A DNA stretch of 64,000 nucleotides, taken from positions 186,001-250,000 of the forward strand of contig NC_085849.1 of assembly GCF_020906515.1 (NCBI RefSeq), read 5' to 3'. Of the stretch, positions 20,781 through 30,544 are shown piece after piece. Source of the stretch: Vanrija pseudolonga. Its lineage: Eukaryota > Basidiomycota > Tremellomycetes > Trichosporonales > Trichosporonaceae. The notes below the pieces were generated by a model. That model was given only the letters and a program-made list of their open reading frames with translations, did not search any database and had not been told where the DNA came from. The position numbers were made by a program, and so were the translations under genes. The stretch's first letter is position 1. Every line of letters starts with the position of its first letter.

Positions 20781-21953
20781 TCAAACGCGCGTTGCAAGTA
20801 CGAACAATGGTGCCAAAAGTGCACACGACCACAATGCGGTGTTCAGAAATGCATGTGCTGGCTCTATCGTGATGCGCTCTATAGTGGTTGGCTGGGTGGT
20901 AGTGCGGTCTATGGTGCTGGGCTCGTCCTCTGTGCAGTGGTGGGCTGGGTGGCGGCGGGCTGGGGGTTGATCGGCTGAGATCTGGGTGGTGGTGGGATGA
21001 CTGGCGGAACGGCTGGTGATGGACTCGTTCGAGGGGGGCTGGCTCGTGCGTGACGAGGCAAGGGAGTAGTTGGGCGGGTGGTGGCCGCCCGAGGAGTGCC
21101 CTGCGGAGGGGTTGCTGGTCGCCTTGCTCGAGGTGGACTGGACGAGTTGCGCGTCCTCGCTGGTGCCCGCCGGCGGGGCGGCCACGCCGTAACTGCAGAT
21201 CAGCGCCACGCGCCACCACCACGCCACCGCGGCGCGGCACTCACCTTCGCGTCCGCCAGCCTCGAGCCACACATCAACCACGCGGCGGAAGAGCGCGTCG
21301 CCGAGCGTCGGGACAGTGAACACCTCCATGATGGTGCGGATGACGTCGAGCCGCTTGGCCGGGCACGAGGACCACTTGGACCAGCGTGCGCGATGCTCTG
21401 CAACCGCCAGCGCGCCGCCGAGGATCGCGAGCACCTCGTGCTCTGGCAGGCCGTCGTACTGGATGACGGGGAGCATGAGGCGGAGCTCGCCTGTCGCCGG
21501 GCCGCGGGTGACGAGCACCATCGTGCCCGGGTTCCAGTGCGCCCGCAGGCCGGCCTCGAGCAAGACGCGCTTGCCCAGGATCGACTGGCGGACGTACGCC
21601 CGCTTGTCGTCGTACAGCCCCGACAGGAGGTGGTCGGTTATTTGTGGCGGCAGGACGAGGGCGTAGACGTTTGGATACTCGCGCCCCGTCTCCAGCCGCA
21701 CGGGCAGGATGTCGGAGAACGGCAGCCGGTCGAGCACGGTCACGAGCCGCGCTGGTGGAGGCGGGGTGCGTGGTGGCTGGAGACCGAGCGGCGGCGGCGT
21801 GCCCGTTGGCCCGCGGGGCGTGGTCGCGGTCGCGCGCTTGGAGGCCTTGGCCTTCGGAGGTTGTGCTGGTGGCTTTGGGTCCTTGGCCTTGGCCTTGGAC
21901 GGTCGTGCGGGTGGCTTTGAGGCCTTGGCCTTGGGAGTTCGCACTGGTGGCAT
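20781..21953 (-). CDS. Orphan protein with Lys/Pro/Ala-rich N-terminus
   Basis: Read as one exon from the ATG at 21953, the gene encodes 390 residues. The first 60 are a basic repeat region (KAKASKPPARPSKAKAKDPK). A globular part follows with LVTVLDRLPFSDILPVRLET, QITDHLLSGLYDDKRAYVRQ and RTIMEVFTVPTLGDALFRRV, then a Ser/Thr/Pro-rich tail. A GTGAGT donor and CTGATCTGCAG acceptor frame a 52-nt potential intron (21193-21244). Splicing it would shift frame and end the protein at 20909 (330 residues) with a Pro/Arg-rich tail, but codon bias favours the unspliced frame. A further in-frame ATG at 22157 was rejected because the added stretch is poor in coding character. I recognise no domain; it may bind nucleic acid through its basic region, but that is a guess. 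Confidence 0.6.
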   Translation of the reverse strand: MPPVRTPKAKASKPPARPSKAKAKDPKPPAQPPKAKASKRATATTPRGPTGTPPPLGLQPPRTPPPPARLVTVLDRLPFSDILPVRLETGREYPNVYALVLPPQITDHLLSGLYDDKRAYVRQSILGKRVLLEAGLRAHWNPGTMVLVTRGPATGELRLMLPVIQYDGLPEHEVLAILGGALAVAEHRARWSKWSSCPAKRLDVIRTIMEVFTVPTLGDALFRRVVDVWLEAGGREGECRAAVAWWWRVALICSYGVAAPPAGTSEDAQLVQSTSSKATSNPSAGHSSGGHHPPNYSLASSRTSQPPSNESITSRSASHPTTTQISADQPPARRHPAHHCTEDEPSTIDRTTTQPTTIERITIEPAHAFLNTALWSCALLAPLFVLATRV

Positions 21954-22280
21954 CGTTGGATGAGTAGGATGAGTGGGATGAGTATAATGGACGAGGTTGG
22001 GATGGGTGTCTGCCAACTCGTACCCACTGCACCTCTTATGCACCTGCTCGTTCTGCTCGTGTGCAGCCCGGAACACCTCGCACGCAACAACAATGGCTGA
22101 CCCGAACAACAACAGTACATTGATCACCGCGTCGTATGTGCATGTGCACGCACACACGACGCGGTGCCCACCGCCACCACGGCCACACCTATTGTCTGGC
22201 GTTGGTTGGTTGTCCGCGGCGCCCGGGCAATCACTTCTCGGCCTCTTCGGCGTCCAGCGCCATGACGAACTGCTCGTACC
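21954..22280. other. Intergenic region between orphan gene and eight-helix paralogue 2
   Basis: It contains a short imperfect GATGAGTGG repeat at 21958-21985 just upstream of the orphan start. The remainder is unremarkable. Confidence 0.5.
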
Positions 22281-23762
22281 TTACTCAGCTCGCACCTCGC
22301 CACTTCCGCTCGCCTCTGCCTCTCGCTCGGCGGCAACACCCGACAGCTGGGCATACCACGACGGGTGTTCCTCTGGCACGTAGACCCACCAGAGCGTCTT
22401 GCCGCGCACGAGCTCGGTGAACGTCGCGTTCCAGACGCCCCCAACGCCGCCCCTCACCGAGCGCAGGACGACGAGCAGCTCCAGCACGAGGAGGAAGAGC
22501 AGTGCGCCGGCCGCGATCCAGCCGACAATGAGGGTCGCGATGCCGACGCCCGTGAGCGCCCCCCGCTGGTACGGGTTGAACAGGGGCCAGTAGGTGCTCA
22601 GCACGGACATGTTGGTGATGCCGAGGGCGGTGAGGATGAAGATCGCCGACGATTCGAGGCCGATGTTGAGCGTGAGGCGGGGCCGGCTGGGGTCAGCTCC
22701 GTGACACTGGGGCGGGCTTACATGAGTATGAACAGCGTGGTGACCGCCGCGAAGACGAGCACGGCGATCGGGCCGCCCGGGGTGAACTCGTGGCTGCCGT
22801 CCGAGGCTGGCATCATCAGCGCCCATGGGCCGGGGTAACTCACGAGGGAAGTGCGGCGTGTAGTTGAAGCCGCCGTCCTTGGCGAACCAGTGGACGAGGG
22901 CGGCGTCGAGCCCGAGCGTCGCGGCGGCAGTGAGCCCGACGACGGCGTACGCGAGGATACGGAGCGCGTTGGGCGAGAAGACGGCCGCGAGGCCGGATGG
23001 CTCGGCGGCCTCCGGCTCCCGCTCGCGCTCGGGGATGAGGCGCTCGTACTCGTCCACGGGGGAGGTGGGCTCCCGTGTCGCCTCGACAATGTCGATGAGC
23101 GTGCGGGGCCACACCTCCTCGGCCTTGAGGACATCCCGCTGCACGTAGCCGTAGATGTACAGCACGCGGACGAGCGAGCCGATCTGGCGTCGGGTCAGCG
23201 GTGCCGGCGCACGTACTTACCAGAGCGACAGTGACCCAGCCGAGGACGAGGGTCGCGATGCCGACGCTGGAGTCAGCGCTGGCATCATTCACACGCGGCC
23301 CTCACTTCTTCTGGCCTTGATTCACCCACACGCCCTCCTTGGACGTGTCGCCGAACACGCGCCAGTAGGTCGTGAGGTAGCCCAAGCTGATCACGCCTTG
23401 GACGAACAGCGTGCCAAGCGTGCCGATCTCGAGCCCGAGGCTGGGCGACACGGGCGCGAGGTAGCTGTACACTGTCAGAAGGCGCACATCCGTGGCGCGA
23501 CGCACAATCCAATGAGGTAGAGCGACGAGAGCACAGTCCACACGAGCACCGCGATGCTCGGGCCGAGGTGGTACCGCGTCTGCGTGCTCATGCGCTCTGG
23601 TATCCCGATCAAGCTGCCGTTCCCATACGGCCGCCGGTAGAAGACGATCGTGCCACTCAGCCGCCATTTGTGCACCAGCGCAGCGGCGACCCCAAGCGTG
23701 CCGTACAGCAGCACGGCGATGACAAAGTAGAGCGCGCGGCGGACAGTGAGGATATTGCCCAT
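22281..23762 (-). CDS. Eight-helix membrane protein, paralogue 2
   Basis: Six exons (23506-23762, 23306-23464, 23221-23266, 22844-23183, 22722-22806, 22281-22686) encode 430 residues. The start MGNILTVRRALYFVIAVLLY aligns with paralogue 1, and the 46-nt exon encoding VGIATLVLGWVTVAL has the same length and phase. Shared motifs are SSLYLIG, SPVDEYERLIPEREREPE, ILTALGITNMSVLSTYWPL and LWWVYVPEEHPSWYAQLSG. It differs by a longer first extramembrane loop (about 24 residues, YRRPYGNGSLIGIPERMSTQ) and one extra intron before SDGSHEFTPGG. About eight transmembrane helices are expected. It faces away from paralogue 1 across the metallothionein and microprotein block. The function is unknown. Confidence 0.82.
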
Positions 23763-24558
23763 GGTTTGTATTGTGGGGGAATGAGAGTGAATAGACCACG
23801 TCGCGAAGCGATAGCTCGCTATTTAACCTGTTTCGGCATCGGAAGCGGCGACTTCAATGACGACCACGAACGAGCGTGTGACGTTTGAAATGGTGGGGAT
23901 GGTGGGGGGACGTGAGACACGGTGCCTGCGTGTGCCGTGTCCAGGTCCCCGCTGCATCGCATGCTGCAGTGGGGGTCAACGCACAGAGCTAGTGCGAGGT
24001 TGGTGGCTGGCGCTGGAGGTAGCTGCTTGCATACGGCGGCGCAGTTGGCAATCGACATGCATCGACGTCCCACCGTCCATGAGCCGAGGCAGTCAGTCGT
24101 ACGAAGGTGGAGTCGTTCGTCGTGCGAGGCAGGTAACTTATCAGCCGATCGAAAGTGGCGCCGTCGTGGCGTGGCGAAGCAGTTGACGTGGCAGAGATCA
24201 GCGCTGTGCTGCTGCTGATGCTGCAGCCACATTGGTGCTCATGATATGCTGCTCCAGCGCACTCTTGACGGGGGTTGGGTGCAGCTCTCCAAGTGATACC
24301 TGGCAGGGAGTGTCTGACATGACAAGAGTCAGAAGTTGGACAGGACGGGGAAAAGCTGCTCGCAGACTCATACCCTCGCCCTCTTCCTTCCTGATCACCG
24401 GCCGGCCTGCTTTTCTGCCTGCACCCAGATCACATCTGCCATATCCGACCATTTGTTACTCAAACGCGATACATGCAACAAGGTGGGGCTACAACCACTC
24501 TACTTGGGGCCACGGCGGACGGTTGACCGGCCCCGCTCAGCCCCATCACCTCTCCTCC
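23763..24558. other. Intergenic region, 0.8 kb
   Basis: This lies upstream of eight-helix paralogue 2 and downstream of the CxxC protein. TTAAATAG (minus strand, about 23818-23825) may serve as a TATA element about 55 bp from the paralogue start. No other feature is supported. Confidence 0.5.
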
Positions 24559-25412
24559 TCAACGGCGAGAGCCCGAGCCCGAGCCCGAGGGGCGACAGAA
24601 CCAGTCGCCAAGATGACGAAACATGTCCGGCACGCGTGACCCAGGCTCACGCTGGGTATGCGCCTCGGCGCCCTTGACGCGCGCGCAGTCGACGATCTGG
24701 TTGACGGCGGCGAGCGCGCGGCCTGCCGTGTCGAGGCCGTTGGCGTCGGGCTCGCGGTTTGCGTTGGTGGCGGAAAGCTGCGCCATGAACTCGGACACGG
24801 TGATGAGGTTCTGCTCTTAGCTCTGCCCCTGTGCCCTTGACCCACCTTCATCAGCTCCTTGTGCGCGTCCTGCGTCATCTCGACGCCGGAGAAACGCTCC
24901 ACGGTGAGGTGGCACCGACCGAAGAAGGTCTTCGTGATACAGCGGTGGCACCTAGTTGGGGTCAGCGTGACTCGCATGCTTCCTGTGTAAGAACGTACTG
25001 TACTGCAGCGAGGAGGTATCGCCCCTTGACTGGGATACAGAGCTTGGGGTCGTCCGACGCGCGCGCCTTGGCGACGAGGTCGCGTACCGTCTTGCGGTGG
25101 TGGGCGTCCTTCTCGTCCCACTCGGGGTTGGAGGCGACGACGAAAGCGCACACGCTGTCGCATGCGGCGCAGGTGACTGGCGTCAGCGTACCCCCCGCAA
25201 ACGCACAGCTTACAGTTCACGTTCGCCACGAGCGCGTAGCACGTCTCGGGCTTATCGGCGAATTCGGTCGCCATGTACCGGTTGGCCAGCGCCACAATGG
25301 TGGGGTGGCGCGCCGACACGAGGTTGAGCACGTCGCCGCCGTAGCGGAAGGACATGGCCGAGAGCTTCGTCGGGGGGTAGTAGGTGTGGAACTGCTGCTG
25401 GTTCTGGTCCAT
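24559..25412 (-). CDS. Hypothetical protein with paired CxxC motifs
   Basis: Exons 25214-25412, 24999-25176, 24846-24951 and 24559-24810 give 244 residues. It starts MDQNQQQFHTYYPPTKLSAM and is hydrophilic, without signal or transmembrane segments. Splicing creates FTCAACDSVCAF and VQCHRCITKTFFGRCHL, two CxxC pairs about 55 residues apart with an extra Cys each, an arrangement able to hold one zinc ion. A helical stretch (FMAQLSATNANREPDANGLD) and a Gly/Ser/Arg end follow. The long intervals between the Cys pairs do not fit RING or GATA fingers. I do not recognise the family. The junctions are supported by phase and by Cys pairing. Confidence 0.65.
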
Positions 25413-26044
25413 TGCGGTGAGCTGGATGAGTGGTGAGGTGAAGACGAGATAAAGAGAGACTCGTGACTGTTAATATGTAGGCTGCTGTGCAGCGGTCAGG
25501 ATAGGTAGAACTGGTGGCATTGTTGACAGAGGGCGGAGAGTGATGGCCCATCAGACATCTTTGCTGTCGAAGAAACACATGTTACTGTGATCAGAACGCT
25601 ATCGCACCCTTGTGCGCGGATGTCATTGTTTGGACTGTTGCTTGAAGATGGTATGGTGGTATTGTTTGCGCTGCTTAACTCGACTCGGTACTGCTTTGTA
25701 CCGTCTGAGCAAGGAAGATCCCAGTACAGCACTGTATGGTCTACACTGTACAAAGGACAGCTCTGGATACGAAGAATGAAGTGTAGAGCCAGACTGAGAT
25801 GGCAGACTGACACCCATACAAGTGTGGCAGAAAAGCGAGCGACACCCAGATCCCGGCTCACCAGAAAGTTCAGTCAACGCCTGCCTCGAGTCACGCAGTC
25901 AGTTAAACGCCCAAACCACGCCCTCCCCGCATGCAAATGGAATGTATAACTCTAATACTAATGTCGTAGTGTCCGTCGTGCCCATAGTCCGGGTGTCGTG
26001 AAAGTCCAATAATCTAAATGCTACTGCTGCGCTGCTTGCGCGCC
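25413..26044. other. Intergenic region, locally AT-richer
   Basis: Convergent-side spacer between the CxxC gene promoter and the 3' end of the ferric reductase. Its base composition is less GC-rich than its neighbours (for example around 25600-25800). Overlapping frames on both strands do not look coding. No repeat family was recognised. Confidence 0.5.
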
Positions 26045-28386
26045 CTAGAATCCGAAGAACTCAGCCTCGTAATCCACGCCGCCGACGGCATGGCGCTTCC
26101 AAGCCGGCAAGCTCCGGCACGCCTCGCGCGCGTCGTCGACGAGCGGCGCAGGCCCGCACGCAGCGACGAAGACGCCGGTCGAGGCGCTCAGCTCGCGGCC
26201 CTGCCGCGTGATCGCTTCGTCTGTCACGTCGGCCACGATAGACGCGACGTTTGGTCTGCCCTTGCTCGCTTTCAGCGTCGACTTGACGCCGTCCACGATG
26301 GGCTCGGGCGAGTCGTCCGTCGCGACGGACAAGCTTGGCCTGCTCGTGCTGAGAGAGGGGCGCGCAGACGAGAAGTAGCTTGACGTCGGGGCGTGCGGCT
26401 TGGGCGTCAGGTTCTTCACTGACGCGTTGTTGATGAGCGTCAGGTCTGACATTGAGCTGCTGACGCTCGCAAGGCCACCGCGGCCTGGAGGGAACATTGG
26501 CGAAGGGAGCGGCGAGATGAGCGGCGACGACGGCGCGAATCTCCGCGGGACGAGCGTCAGCTCGCCGTCCGCACGCGTGACGTAGACGTGGATCCGGAGC
26601 GCCGGCGCGCGGACGGTATGCTGCGCGCCGCGGGACACCTCGCGCAGGATCTTCTCCTCCCATGCTTGTGCGTCGTCGACGAGCGCGGCCAGCGTCGGGA
26701 TGAGCGGGCGCGCGGTGCCCTCTGCGCGGACTGTCCAGACCAGGTCGATGGTGCGCGCCGCGATCGCGCCGGTACGGCTGCGCTCGACGAGGTCGTGCGC
26801 CATGCCCATTGCATAGGAGAGACCTGAGCCGCCGGCGAACAGCACGATAGACGTAAAGCTCGCCGGAAGGGTGTTGCCCGGCCCGCCGTACGGCCCCTCG
26901 ATGAGGATGCCCACGTCGTGCTTGTACGTCCCGACGTCCGACTTGTCCTCACTGTCGCCTGTCTGTGCAAGCGCGCGCAGCTCCTTTGTCCAGTCGCCCG
27001 CCGCGGCACAGAGGAGGACGAGGCCGGCCGTGTCGGGCGCCGAGGCGATAGTGAACGGGTGCGAGTGGAGGAAGTTGCGCACGCCGAGGGCCGGCACACG
27101 CACGCGGACATGCTGGCCTGCGCGCCACCCCGTCGTGATGTGTGGCATGGAGACGAGAGTCATCTGGCAGTCCTTCAGCGCGACGAGGTAGGCCTTGGTA
27201 TAGCGCATCTTGAAGAGCGAGATGAGGATCGAGAGCCCGTACAGCGCGATCGCGGACGCGACCCATGGCATGGCGCCGGCAACGTGCAAGCCGACCATGA
27301 CAAGCGACAGAATGCCGACGACGTGGAAGAACTTGAAGAGCCCGTGCCACCGCTTGCGGAACCACGGGAGGGACGTGAAGAACATGAGCAGCATGGCGAG
27401 CCACGCCACGTAGCCCGTGATGCCGGAGTGGCTCGACGAGTTCTTGATGAACGTGCCGTCCATGATCCACTTGTGGACGAAGAGCAGCGAGTGGACCGAG
27501 GCGATGAGGACAGTGACGCGCCCGACCCACTTGTGCATGACCTTGATGCGCTCGTAGCCCTTGCCGATGGCCAAGCCGACGAGGTTACCACGCACGCCGA
27601 GCGCGACGGCGACGGGGATGAAGGCGGTGCATACCAGCCCGGTGCGGTTCAAGTCCCAGCCAGTCCAGTTCTTGGCGGCCGTCGGAACGGACAGGTCGGA
27701 GCGGTAGATGCAGATGACGAGCGAGATGGCGCCGAACGCGACCATGAGCCACAGCTGCCCGAGCCCGACGCGGCTCTGGAACGGCGACGGCAGGAGCTTG
27801 GACAGGGGGGCATAGTATCCGAGGTTGTGGAAGCGGGGCTGCAGACGCGCGGGGGGCTTGGCGTCGGGGTATGGCTCGGTCGTGGCGATGGCGCGCGCGC
27901 CGTGCGCCGTCGGCGCAGCGCTCTTCAGCCGCCACCCGCGGAACAGGTCGCCGCCGGACGACGGCAGCGCAGGGGTTGGCGGCAGCTCGCGGTCAAACTC
28001 GATCCAGGCCTCCGACGTCGTCGACTGGGCGTGCGCCGGCCGCCGCTTGCGCACGATGCGGTATTGAGGCAGCGAGGCGTACAGGCGTATGCTGAAGCGC
28101 GGGAACTCGAGCACCATCAGCCCGGCCACGAGGAGGACCGAGGCCGCAATGCCCCAGTTGACGACGACGACTGGAGGTGTTGTCAGTGGGTGTTGTTGGT
28201 GGCGTAAGGCAAGGCAAGGCACGACACGGCGGCGTGCCACACCGCCTGGCACGGCACGCACGACGCCCGCCAACCAGCTCACTCACTCGTCAACTTGTCC
28301 TGCAGCTTCTCGTGCACATGCCATGCCTTGATGCCTTCTGGTGGGAGGATCTTGCCGTCGAGGACGGGGCCGGCGATGTGGACCAT
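26045..28386 (-). CDS. Ferric/cupric reductase transmembrane component (FRE family)
   Basis: Exon 1 (28287-28386) and exon 2 (26045-28170) give 741 residues. The order is typical for FRE flavocytochromes: one N-terminal helix (NWGIAASVLLVAGLMVLEF), a polar segment, then the six-helix ferric reductase domain. Its haem-ligand histidines appear in IKVMHKWVGRVTVLIASVHS and in LFKFFHVVGILSLVMVGLHV. FAD binding is shown by HSHPFTIASAP, NADPH binding by GILIEGPYGGPG and VLFAGGSGLSYAMG, and the C-terminal part by VFVAACGPAPLVDDARE with a final EFFGF, the usual aromatic end. The enzyme reduces Fe(III) or Cu(II) at the cell surface with cytosolic NADPH before uptake. An Ala/Ser/Pro insert of about 120 residues interrupts the NADPH domain. 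Confidence 0.92.
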
Positions 28387-30544
28387 GGCGGCGTGGGAGG
28401 GTGGGTGTGGTTGAGGTGGTGCGGGGGTGGTGGTCGTGTCGAGTCGAGTGGTGTGGTGGTGAACGAGTGTGGTGGATTGCGTGAACGAGTGTGAAGGTGA
28501 TTGCGACGACGACGAGCTGATGTACCCCCCTTCAGCCCAAGGCACACGCAGAGAACAATGACAATAAGCTGCAGAACATGACTCTTGCCCCGTCAGTGAT
28601 GATGCTATATACTTAGATTCGCGTACATTGTTTGTCGCGAACCAGAACTGGTGCCCAAGACGCCAAGTGCTCGGCGCGCTCCTCGCCCTGGGCGCAGCGG
28701 CCTGCTGCACGCTCGCAGGCGCCGTACGTTGGGCCCAGGCGGGACATTGCCTGCGTTGTCTCGGGCTGCTTGTCGTTGACTGCGCTGGGTAGGTGGATTC
28801 CAATGCCGGGTCAAGTAGTCAGTAGTGCATACTTGAAGCACGCATCCTCTTCGGTGGCTGCAATGCCTGGCCGCCCTCCCTGAGCGCGCTCCAAAGCACA
28901 TGTCTCAGCCTGATACTTGCTGACCGGCCTCCGATGCCGTCTGAAGGGATGATACCAGTGCTCAGGTACGCGCGTGTTGCCGTTATCGGCCAGGTAGTCG
29001 CCGCATGAGATATGACGCCAGTGCTAGTGGACCTGTATCCTGCTGGCTGTCAGATGGTCAGTGACTCGGTACCTAGACCTGCCGAGCTGCCTGTACACTG
29101 TATCAGTGCTGCTGCTGCTGCCTCTTGACATGTTAGCAAGACGGGTAGACTCTTGTTCCTGTTCCCTGTGTCGGTGGGTTCGGGGGCGAGTCGGGCCGCA
29201 CTATGAGGGGATCTGCTCTGCTCTATACCTCCGACAGCGGGACTTTGGATGGGCGAGTGTGAGAGTCATTGTGCATTGTGCATGGTGCATTGCGCTTGCA
29301 TTGTGGGAATTGCAAGGACACGCCTTGGGTGCGCGGCGACCACGCTCCTTGTCCTCGAGGCGCGAGGGTGCGTGCGAGGTGAACAGCGTGTCCTCGACGT
29401 TGTTTGTCCTCGCCTCGCCGCCATCGATGCAGCAGCTATTGTTGTCGTCGCGCTCGTCTTCGCGCCCCCCCCCCCCCCCCCCCCAGATCCCATTCTTACA
29501 CAAGCAAGCTCAAGCGAGCAAGCATCGTGCAGCCACCACTCCGACGGCAGCAGCATGCATGCATGTACTCCCTCCAGCAGCAGCAGCATCCTGTACAGCC
29601 TAGCCAGACCTGGTCGGCCCGTTTCGAATCCGACCCGAGTAGCACCGGCAGCATCCCAGCATGCCTGCCCACACTCCGCCACCGCCGTTCCATCCGACAC
29701 GCTCTTATCACCAAGTTGATCCATCTCGCCCTGGAACACGTTCCATCCGAAGATGAGCGAGCCGCATCCCGTGGCCTGCCGTAACGTGGCGTTGGGAGGC
29801 AGTTGAAACAGGTTAACACAGGGTGGTGCATGGCCGAACAGCAGCAGGAGCATTACACATGCCCGAGTTGGCGCCGGCGGTACTGGCTCGTGAAGGTGGG
29901 CATGGCTACTTATACTGAGCGAGCGAGCACACGGAAAAACAACCCTCCCTCGCCAGCAGCAGCAGCGGGAAGCCCCTTGTACATCTGTTCGACGTCGTGC
30001 TGCGGGACTCGGATACACTGGACTGTTTCACTACGACGCGACACGGCGACTGCACTCACTGCTGTGGCTTGTCGTCGTCCCGTGTCCGCCGGAATCCTGA
30101 CGTCGCGTCGCGGCTGTCGCCATTCCATTGCAAGTGACGTCTTGGCCCGGAATGGCACGTCGCTCGTCATGTGGGATTATTGCTGGGCCACTGCAATGTG
30201 CTGCGGCCGCCGCCTGGGTCGTGCGTGGCGGCCGAGAGGTCACGACCTTGAGCCCGCTGGCAGGCCGCCTTGGGCTCTTGGCTTTTGTCTAAGACAATCT
30301 GTCATTCTACAAATCATGCCGGCCGATGGACAGATACCCTTATCGCTCTCCCTCCCTCGTTCGCACGTTGATCCACTGCCGCTGCACACGTTGGCCGCAC
30401 CCTCGCTGCGCTCGGTTCGGTCCTCGTCACACTGTCACTTCTCTGCATAGTAATTACAAACAACCATTACCAATCATCAATGCTGCTCCCACACCATGGG
30501 CCTCTCGGCGTTGATGGCCTCGGGCTCGATCCGCTGCTGCTCCC
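28387..30544. other. Gene-poor region, 2.2 kb
   Basis: No convincing coding frame on either strand, although several frames exceed 150 codons. It carries a 20-nt poly-C run at 29465-29484 and CAG/GCA-rich patches near 29570-29590. A TATATA at 28608-28613 could serve the ferric reductase, about 225 bp from its ATG. Possible noncoding transcription cannot be judged from sequence. Confidence 0.5.
29465..29484. repeat. Poly-C homopolymer (20 nt)
   Basis: Twenty consecutive C residues in noncoding DNA. The length is likely to vary between isolates or to be miscounted by sequencing. Confidence 0.85.

Noticed and set aside
21954-22157. N-terminal extension of the orphan gene from an ATG at 22157
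   Set aside because: Codon bias drops and the extension reads as Cys/His/Thr-rich leader sequence, including the imperfect GATGAGTGG repeat; the ATG at 21953 is preferred.
26918-28207. A 429-codon plus-strand frame antisense to the ferric reductase
   Set aside because: Same effect of G/C third positions; the protein is charged and non-globular, whereas the sense strand has a full FRE signature.
29266-30018. A 250-codon minus-strand frame in the 28-30 kb spacer
   Set aside because: It crosses the poly-C run as poly-Gly and lacks consistent codon bias or homology by eye.
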